Positions 56,634 to 64,000 of a DNA stretch of 64,000 bases are shown here, in pieces; the first letter of the stretch is position 1, and every line of letters begins with the position of its first letter. The notes under the pieces are model-generated. The model saw only the letters and a list, made by a program, of their open reading frames with translations, ran no database searches and had not been told where the DNA came from. Source of the stretch: Spongospora subterranea f. sp. subterranea (taxonomy: Eukaryota > Endomyxa: Phytomyxea > Phytomyxea > Plasmodiophorida); the NCBI GenBank assembly GCA_049724395.1, contig JAUGWO010000139.1, positions 1-64,000 of the forward strand. Direction: 5' to 3'. The position numbers were made by a program, and so were the translations under genes.

Positions 56634-58025
56634 ATGATTCAAAACGTAATAGGCACATTTCAGACATTTTCCCTGCTGCTTGAGTTTTTGAACATACTAA
56701 CTCAGATAACAAGCTATCCAAAATACGTAAAAATAGTTGAGGTTGGACCACGTGATGGACTCCAGAACGAACCAGGGCCCATCATCCCTACATCCGTCAA
56801 AGTGAAGCTCATCGATTTATTAGCAACATCTGGCCTCAAGTCCATCGAGGCGGCTGCGTTTGTGTCGCCCAAATGGGTCCCGCAGGTGTGGACGTTTGTT
56901 ACGACATTTGCTTCAGAATCGTCGAATGCTTTGATAGACACGTTGCTTATCGCTGTTGTTCATTTTTATTCGTATAGATGGCCGATGCCGAACAGATTAT
57001 GAGCTCAATCGATCGTATAAATGGTGTTCAATACTCTGTCTTAGTTCCCAATTTATCAGGGTTCAATCGTGCAAAGAATGCGGGTGCTGAGCAAGTGGGC
57101 TAGATGTCTGTTTGGTGCCGGTTTTTCTTACAGCTTTTAGGTCTCGATTTTCGCCTCTGCTTCGGAAGCGTTTAGCCAAAAAAACATTAATTGTTCAATA
57201 GAAGAAAGCTTTGGGCGCTTTCAAGAAGTGCTCGATGCCGCATCATCTAGTAAAATTACTGTTCGAGGGTAGGAGCTATCTTCAAAAAATCATTTTATTC
57301 TTTATCTTCTATCTGCTCATGATCACTATCGTTCCATAATTGCACACCTTTGATATGATGTCAGGTATGTTTCTTGTGTTGTTGGTTGCCCTTACACAGG
57401 GGCAGTCGACCCCGATGCTGTTGCCATCGTAGCTGCGCGCCTCATCGAGATGGGATGCAGTGAGGTATCTCTCGGCGATACAATTGGTACAGGAACTCCT
57501 GGCTCCGTCCAAAAAATGCTTAACGCCGTCACGAGCAAGGTTTCCAAATCTCAACTCGCCGTTCATTTTCATGATACAGTAAGGCATTTTCTGAGTTTGA
57601 TTCTCTCTTCATGTTAAATAGTTCAACAGTATGGACAAGGTCTTTCTAACATATTATGTGCACTATCAATGGGGATCTCCATCATTGACAGTTCGGTAGC
57701 CGGTTTGGGAGGATGCCCTTATGCTGTGTATGTCAACACGTTCCTTTTGTGCTGTATCTGATGATTTTTGTGTAGAGGTGCCAGCGGAAACGTCGCTACT
57801 GGTATGTTTGGCTCTGAGTTCTTGAACTTGATTAGAGAAACTTAAGTTGAGCATATTTTAGAGGATGTTGTTTACATGCTTCAGGGAATGGACATTCAAA
57901 CGGGCGTTTTTCTTGAAAAGTTGCTTGATGCCAGTGATTACATCTGTAAGGAAATTGGAAGGCCACCAACTGGTCGGGCTGCCAGAGCACTTCTAGCAAA
58001 GCGTCAATCTGCAAATCGCACCTAA
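56634..58025 (+). CDS. HMGCL: 3-hydroxy-3-methylglutaryl-CoA lyase
   Basis: Splits HMG-CoA into acetyl-CoA and acetoacetate, in leucine breakdown and ketogenesis. Seven exons: 56634-56885, 56978-57094, 57141-57268, 57365-57578, 57630-57727, 57776-57801 and 57862-58025. The sum of 999 nt gives 332 residues. All key motifs are present: [16 protein letters not shown] with the catalytic [44 protein letters not shown], the metal-binding AVHFHDTYGQG, and the signature [22 protein letters not shown] with the active-site cysteine. The Leu-rich N-terminus before [12 protein letters not shown] could be a targeting sequence, but it is weakly basic for a mitochondrial presequence. The introns are 46-96 nt. 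Confidence 0.95.
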
Positions 58026-58300
58026 AAAATTTACAACGATCCCCCTTTCGAGACGGAAGTTCATCTAAATCTACCTAGACGACTTGCTTATTGGATAAAG
58101 TGCTCCATAACCGGTTCCTTTGGTGATTTCTTTGACTTCGATAGTTTTCTGAACCTATTCTGAACAGTGTCTGTCGTGGTGCTTAAACGTCTCGTGTCTT
58201 CTTCTGCACTCCTAAATGACATCTGCCATAATTGAAACTATCCTACTTGACGATTTCGTCCTCTATAATCAACTGAAAGCACTCTCCTTTTTGTTGTTAA
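58026..58300. other. 3' flank of HMGCL
   Basis: About 275 bp without coding signal between the HMG-CoA lyase stop and the retroelement remnant. No repeat was recognised. Confidence 0.3.
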
Positions 58301-59130
58301 TCAAGATTCCTATCATACAGGTAAAAAAATAAACGCCATAACAGTTAGACATTTTATAAGGAAGCCGATTTGTTTGAAGACGCTTTTATTACATTTAATC
58401 CAAACGGCGTCGGCGGCAACCGTCAATATTCCAGACTGCATTGCAGATATCGCGACAATTACACAGTACGTACCCGGGCAATAGCATGAGATTCGGCAGA
58501 GTGGCAAAACACACTTCCCGGCCAGGGAACACATGAGAGCAAGTGCCGCTATAGGATTGAACAGCCTTTTGCCCCATCACCGATCGAGATTTTCTGCAGG
58601 GGTGAAAGTGAAGGTTTGGTGCTCTACCAACAACCGTTTCTCTTTGAAAAAAGGATGCTGAGTTTACTTTATGGCGTGATCGCTCGCTGTATGATATCTG
58701 CAAATTCCAACTGGGAAAATCGTTCACTCCATCACGGTTCCGTGGAGTGCTCTCAAACGATATCGATTGAAGTCGTTTATAGGCATACACTTGACACTAA
58801 TTTTGTCCTGTTGTTTGAGGATCTTCTCCAAGACTGTGAAGCAATCGTTAAAAGACGATACATACCCCAAAATATCATCAATACATAAAAGGCAACATTG
58901 GTAGAGTAGATCAGAAAGGACCTCCTGCATACCTGATTGAAAGGCGAAAACAGCATCGCAAATACCTTGAAAACGCCTTGGGGTGAAAACGACTTCGTGC
59001 GTCATGAACGAGCACGCTTCTTGTGAATCATGATGAAGAGGAAATTGCCAGTAACCCTTAAAGGCATCAAGCAGAATAACAATATGGACGTTGCGAAGGT
59101 AGCCCAATATTACATCAATATGTGGCATAT
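58300..59130 (-). mobile_element. Ty3/gypsy retrotransposon remnant (pol fragment)
   Basis: Minus-strand translation shows the core of a gypsy-type reverse transcriptase: IVILLDAFKGYWQFPLH, FMTHEVVFTPRRF, CDAVFAFQSGMQEVL and the YxDD-equivalent LLCIDDILGYV. More weakly similar downstream sequence continues to about 58300. It is an old, incomplete fossil. No LTR was found, though the tandem repeat at 59345-59820 lies just upstream. Confidence 0.8.
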
Positions 59131-59344
59131 CGGTATGATCAGCAAGATGTCAAGTATTACACTTTTGGTGCACGCGCTGCTCCGGTTGGCCTATCCAATT
59201 TTCATCTTTCAAATACAGACAACATCCCAATACACTGCATCAAAGTTTGTTATTCGCGTTTTACAATCAATCAATATCATCCACCAGGCGTGAATGGATA
59301 CACACTCACGGTTGTGTGAAAAGTTTTCGATGTCCACATACTCA

Positions 59345-59820
59345 GCCCGCAGTGCTCATTTCCACTTTCCTCGGTCCAAAAAAAAGCAGGCCAATCGCCC
59401 TCGCCAAACATTGTTCTTTTCGATGTACAATCCATCGGTAATATTGTCCAGGTGTCAAGTGATAAACTGTTTGCTGGGACTGGAAAGTTCTTGGATCTGA
59501 GCCAGTCTGGCTTACTGGGTCCTACACAATCTTCCTCGTTCAAAAAAAGAGAAGAGCACGATCTGCTTCGCCAAACTTTGTTTTTTTCGATGTACAATCC
59601 ATCGGTATTCTCGCCCAGGCGTCAAGTATCAAACTGTTTGCGGGGACTGCAATTGTTTGGAGTCTGGCCCACTGGGTCCTAAACAATCTTCCTCGTTCAA
59701 AAAAAGAAAACTGCCCAATCTGCTTCGCCAAAGTTCATTATTTTCGATGTACAATCCATCGGTTTTATTGCCCAGGCGTAAAATGTTAAACTGTTTGGGG
59801 GGACTGTCAATTTTTTGCTA
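59345..59820. repeat. ~160-bp tandem repeat, about three copies
   Basis: The landmark CGATGTACAATCCATCGGT recurs at 59421, 59588 and 59745, that is at spacings of 167 and 157 bp. Each unit also has TTCCTCGTTCAAAAAAAG and CCAGGxGTxAA followed by AAACTGTTTGxxGGGACTG. It may be a satellite or repeats of a retroelement leader. Confidence 0.8.
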
Positions 59821-60469
59821 TCTTTTTATTTGCGGATGGTCTTGGAGTTGAAAACTTCAAGTTTGATGCTGTTGTGTCGTGAATATAATCTCACAACAAT
59901 TTCTGATTCCTCGTACAGGTAGGTGCTGACAGGCTGCGTAAATTCATGTTGGCAGCACTGAACTGGCTTTTGTTGTATGCAAGCTAAGGATCTTCCGAGA
60001 ATGACTTTTGTTTTATGAGAGCTTCCAAAAAGGCAGTCGCGGTGCATCTACCGCGTTCAAATCAAATATTGGGAGGCTGAAAGTTGATTCATCTGGCGAG
60101 CATAGTAGTACGCGTACATGATTTTTCTGGACACATTCGTAGCGCAATGTAGCGCCGAGAAACTTGTTCACATAGAATAGGACCAATCACGGAGGTGCCA
60201 CTGGAGTGTACACAATCTGACAGAGGACGACGTGGCGTTGCAGATCACGTCGCGCATAGACCGAATACTGCGTACAGTACCCGCAATCCACTCGTTTAGT
60301 CGTCGTATTTCGTTAGGGCCCGTTTGGATGCCACGGATTTTGATATCCGGATATTGTCTGATATTGCGGTTTTTTCATCCAAACAACCACATCAGCGGGT
60401 CACGGGGTATGTCGTCTTATGTTCCATGTCAGTGTATACGAATTGGTTGCGATTCGGTAATTATCCCCA
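59821..60469. other. No gene recognised
   Basis: About 650 bp with short open frames only, between the tandem repeat and the Harbinger-like fragment. Its right part (60.2-60.47 kb) may be non-coding sequence of that transposon. Confidence 0.3.
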
Positions 60470-60895
60470 ATGGAAGATCATCATGAACAGATTAAAAAAC
60501 GAATCGTTGGCGTCGTTGCTGCGTACGCCAACACATTCTGCGTTAGATCCCCTTGCCGAACCTCAACGCTCAGCGGAGCCAGCTGGATTGCCGAGCTTAT
60601 TCACCGCAATCCAACTCGGATATACGAGAATTTGAGAATGAACACTTCACTTTTTGTGAAATTGGTGAACATACCTGCTAATCGTTTCGCCGCTCCTTTG
60701 AAATCGCTCTTGAGCGTCGCGATTTTTTACACTCTGTTATACGGTGAACAAAAAAATTGCCACCTGTTCTGATACTTCCATGTGCCTAGTTGCACGTAAT
60801 GTCCCCGAATCGGTGAGTATGTTCACCAATTTCACAAAAAGTGAAGTGTTCATTCTCAAATTCTCGTATATCCGAGTTGGATTGCCGTGAATATC
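60470..60895. mobile_element. PIF/Harbinger-like transposase fragment, inverted duplicate
   Basis: The plus-strand frame from 60470 carries SGASWIAELIHRNPTRIYEN and LRMNTSLFVKLVNI, like the N-terminal region of Harbinger (HARBI1-type) nucleases, where a short basic motif precedes 'FxxxLRM...F..LV'. The stretch 60605-60675 is repeated in complement at 60816-60888, and the minus-strand copy runs on with TDSGTLRATRHMEVSEQVAI and FLFTV, which also fits the family. No catalytic triad is present. Confidence 0.6.
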
Positions 60896-61440
60896 TGTGG
60901 ATTTGGGTAGGCTTGCCATTGCCGGCGTCAAGCCGCAAGACTGGCTGTCAGTTTGCTCCCGAGCTGAAGAGCAACAGCGCCTGTACGATACAGTCGCCGA
61001 CTTCGAGCCCAGCGATGCCGCGACCAGCAAGCGCATCCAGGTGGTCCGCCAGTTCCGATCATTCTTTGAATGTCCTGAACCCCTGACATTAAAGATGGTC
61101 GCTCAGGAGATCGGCAACGATGTATTTTATCTTCAATTCTTTCAATGCCCATTTTCTAACATCATGACAGCACTGGGACGCGACCACCTGCTGTTCGCTC
61201 ATCAATGCAATGTCGACGCGATCCCATTGATTCAGGACGGCCAACCCGACCCTAATCTTGAACGAAGCGGATATGCAAAAATGATCGGGACTGGCGGATT
61301 ACCTGGATGCGCTTGCTTGTCGCGGCATCGCTGGGCCCGAAGTCGGCCACTGTTTAGGGTAACGACGGCCGAGCCGGCAACAGGATGATTACGAACGTGC
61401 TCAACCGGGAATGAATACCTGGTTTGAGGGTTTTCCATCT
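60896..61440. repeat. Inverted duplication, 60993-61065 against 61277-61350
   Basis: GCCGACTTCGAGCCCAGCGA with ATGCCGCGACCAGCAAGCGC is mirrored at 61277-61350. A 163-codon plus-strand frame, 60897-61388, passes through it (WLSVCSRAEEQQRLYDTVAD, FRSFFECPEPLTLKMVAQEI). I do not recognise the protein. Its right part is the inverted copy and so is probably artificial. The middle could be a remnant of a host or element gene. Confidence 0.6.
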
Positions 61441-61908
61441 TGTGCTCTTTTCCCAGAATCGTGTGATGCGGTTCTGTCCGGGTTTCGATTGAACTGTGTT
61501 TATCCTGATTCTATAAACATCACAACCCAACCAATGAACTCAATTCACGAAGGGTTTGCCGTGATTTCTCACTCATTAGGCGGATCGTAACTGCTGGATG
61601 AGATTTTAGTGATCGGTCGGTTCGTATCTCTTGACGACTCAAATGGAAATGAGTCTGATTGTCAACAGCATCGGAGCTTGCATTGTATACACGAAGGTAA
61701 GGATGGCAAAACAGTCTGATGTTCCAGTTGTTAACTATCCGATTTCCTGACATGATCGACTCGCCCTAAAAATCGATTCATGGAACTTGTTCGCTGTGTT
61801 ACTGAATAGGTCACTCGAACTGTGGCAATTGCCATTCCAGGGAAATGATTTTGGTCAAATCGAAAACAGGTTATAGGTAGGGCAACAAAGGGATGGTAAG
61901 TTGATATA
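61441..61908. other. No gene recognised
   Basis: About 470 bp with no coding signal, ending at the TA that flanks the mariner element. Confidence 0.3.
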
Positions 61909-61910
61909 TA

Positions 61911-63592
61911 CTACCTCCGTTTCAAAATAACCTAAACAAGATTGCAAGATTTGCATCCATAATTATATTTCTAGCCCTTGTAACTGTTTCTGGTAGGCAG
62001 GCAATTGATATAGGAAGTTGCCCAGTATTGACAAGTTTCCCTTTCCCTATATGTGGAATACGGAACCTGTTTCCAGCTTCGTCGTCCATGCAAGAGAGCA
62101 TCACGCTTTGTAATGTCAAGAAGGTATTGTTGAGCTTCTGAGGTTCCAACTTCTCGTACTTATCTGAAACAGCTGTTATTAGTTCATCCAAGTTTCTTGG
62201 GGATTCGGTATGCTGTATAGACTGAATTGCGTTAAAAAATCCCAGGTCCAGAATGTTGAAATCTGGACTGTTTGGTGGTTGACACATCAGCCTAATATCA
62301 TAACCATCTTCCTGCACGCAAAGTCGGAACTGCTCGTGATCAGGCTTGATATGCGGCCGAGCATTATCTTGCTGAACATAGATAGGAGCAGACCTTGAAA
62401 ATTTCACTCGAATTGCAGGTAGAATTTTTGTCAACAGGGCGTCAACGTACTCTTTTGATTAATATCACAGGCTTCGTCACCGCTGTGCCCCTTTGTCGGT
62501 TTATGCTCGACCGTTTTGCAGAGTCCGAAGTTACGAACGGCCAGACGCCAATTTTCCCGTCAAAACCGCAATTATTCTCGTCATCAAATCTTGGTCGAGC
62601 AACTGCTGCCAGGAACATGATTTTTCCGATGAATTTCTTGCTCTTGCATGAACGATAGGTTCTTCTTCATCAGCCGTCAGATAAACTGTGGCGCGGTCGC
62701 GAGCAAGATAAAACCATTTTTCATCAATATACACTATGTAAGCATTTCTCTGAATTCTGGTGAGGTAGAAATAGAAGAGGGCTCAAGCATCGAAATACAA
62801 AAATTAATTCGAGCGATCTTCTTACATTCAGTGAGAAGAGGCTTTAACGAATTTGTATGACGCCGGATAATGCCTTTTTTATGTTGACGATGTAATGTAG
62901 CGGCAGAAATACCCGTTGCTGCAGAAAAGTGTCTAAGGGTGTTCCTTTTGCTCAAAGGAACGGCAGCGACATCGGAAGAAATGTTCGGGTATTTTGGCTT
63001 ACGCCCGCAGTTCTTTTTCAGATGCGATACAACTGCTGCAGTGGCTCCTGCTGCCAATGAATCTTCTCCTCAATGCTAAATCCGGCTAATCGTGAACCAA
63101 GATATGTTGAGTTCGGCCCCGATAATAGCGATCACCCCCTTTTTGGGTTTTCCAGTGATATCCAACATCGTCAAAAGGTGGTACTGGTACACAGCTGTGC
63201 TTGCATGGTTGCTTAACACTGTTAACCGTTTCCGGGTGGTCTCCTCATCTGCAACTTGTCCATCGGCAGCAGAAAAAACGTTCAATTAATAATGAAAATA
63301 TGCAGTTCAAGAGTGAATACAGTGATAGAAGAAGATGGTGTTTAACAGGCAAGAAACGTAACAATCCTAACGACATGACCCTCATCATCACTCAAATTGC
63401 ACTACCCACCAGTCTCCAAACCAGTTTCAAACGCCGATATTCCATCAAAACACACAAAACGTTTCAACTTTTGGACAAGATCAAGTTGCGTCACAAGCTA
63501 GCAACCACAAAAAATTGGATTGCCAAACTTGAAAAATGAGCTTATTCCAAGCAAAAACTCCGTATCGATCGGTGATTTTGAAGCGGAGGTAG
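61911..63592 (-). mobile_element. Plant-type mariner-like element (DD39D), near complete, inactive
   Basis: A 1682-bp element flanked by TA on both sides. The terminal repeats CTACCTCCGTTTCAAAAT... (61911) and, on the other strand, CTACCTCCGCTTCAAAAT... (63592) match at 20 of 22 positions. This is the plant MLE/Stowaway type of end. The transposase is on the minus strand: a helix-turn-helix region (GKPKKGVIAIIGAELNISWF), IDEKWFYL with the first D, QQDNARPH with the second D, and NILDLGFF with the third D exactly 39 residues on. The reading frame is interrupted near 63070, between 62734 and 62531, and near 62440, so no full transposase can be made. The internal order is intact. Confidence 0.93.
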
Positions 63593-63880
63593 TATAACAG
63601 AACGAGATTTCAATCGATTCGCTGAATCGCTGTAATCAAATCAACAATGCTGATCAACAGTGACCGAAAAAGAAGACACTTTGTAATTACTTGCGCTGAG
63701 AAAAGTCCCGAATTATTTAGAGTTTAACAATCTCAAGAATTGAATATACACATGGGGTGTTCCCAGTATGCTTTTGCACAAAACGCCTTCTGCAGTGTAA
63801 TGATTGCATGAAATGTCCCTTTGAAAAAAGTCGGCAGCAACCATTACACTCTGGCATCGCAAGACAAAAAAAAAACAGTT
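63593..63880. other. Intergenic
   Basis: About 290 bp between the mariner element and tRNA-Lys. A run of nine A (63865-63875) lies just past the tRNA 3' end on its own strand, where it reads as T's, and serves as the Pol III terminator. Confidence 0.5.
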
Positions 63881-63954
63881 AGCCCATTGCGAGACTCGAA
63901 CTCGCAGCCTTGAGATTAAAAGTCCCACGCTCTAACCAATTGAGCTAAACGGGC
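63881..63954 (-). tRNA. tRNA-Lys (TTT)
   Basis: A 74-nt cloverleaf without intron. The acceptor arm GCCCGTT pairs with AATGGGC. The D arm is GCTC-AATTGGTTA-GAGC. The anticodon stem TGGGA/TCTCA encloses CTTTTAA (anticodon TTT). The T arm is GCGAG-TTCGAGT-CTCGC. A T-rich stretch follows downstream on the minus strand. Confidence 0.93.
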
Positions 63955-64000
63955 TTAACTTGGTTACTCAGCATTGTGCCTGATTGATAACCATTTCTAA

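Noticed and set aside
1-64000. CRISPR arrays, bacterial operons or ribosome-binding sites.
   Set aside because: Genes are spliced and eukaryotic; the tandem repeats seen lack the regular unique spacers of CRISPR arrays.

Overview
This window looks like nuclear DNA of a small-genome eukaryote. Protein genes are packed close together and split by very short GT-AG introns, mostly 39-66 nt. In the gene at 42.76-44.23 kb six introns are all 55-56 nt. There are four tRNA genes, two of them tRNA-Tyr with an 11-nt intron. The gene families include KIN17, MadBUB, UBE2S, IPI3/WDR18, ODR4, HMG-CoA lyase, a Siw14-type phosphatase, SAM synthetase, a RhoGAP protein and a spondin-domain protein. I cannot name the species. 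A protist, for example a plasmodiophorid or another SAR member, would fit, but that is inference.

Layout. 0-12.4 kb is repeat-rich: two Ty1/copia relics in opposite orientation, a DDE (IS630/Tc1-like) DNA transposon, and a mosaic of degenerate fragments in locally inverted pairs. 12.9-20 kb holds tRNA-Gln, a tRNA-Tyr pair, two small spliced genes, a four-finger CCCH protein and SAM synthetase. 20-25.7 kb is a second repeat block dominated by nested inverted repeats. 25.7-44.2 kb is the gene-rich core: spondin-domain secreted protein, RhoGAP protein, a helical protein, UBE2S, two uncharacterised spliced genes, an LRR protein, IPI3/WDR18, a Siw14-type phosphatase, a glutamine-synthetase-N/zinc-finger fusion and KIN17. 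44.2-47.6 kb has no recognisable gene. 47.6-58 kb holds ODR4, a Myb/SANT protein, the MadBUB checkpoint protein and HMG-CoA lyase. 58-64 kb is again mobile DNA: a Ty3/gypsy relic, a ~160-bp tandem repeat, a Harbinger fragment, a nearly complete plant-type mariner element with both terminal repeats, and tRNA-Lys.

The host genes are ordinary single-copy housekeeping and regulatory genes and do not form an operon or pathway cluster. UBE2S (an APC/C E2) and MadBUB (an APC/C inhibitor) both act in mitotic exit, but they lie 18 kb apart and are probably together by chance. The most unusual points are a glutamine-synthetase N-terminal domain joined to a 4CXXC zinc finger, a MadBUB protein with an intact ABBA-KEN-ABBA cassette and a dead kinase domain, an initiator codon that forms its own exon in UBE2S, and about ten independent local inverted duplications in the repeat blocks. 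Spliced models were worked out by eye from splice signals, reading phase and remembered family sequences. Models said to be complete have exon lengths that add up in frame.
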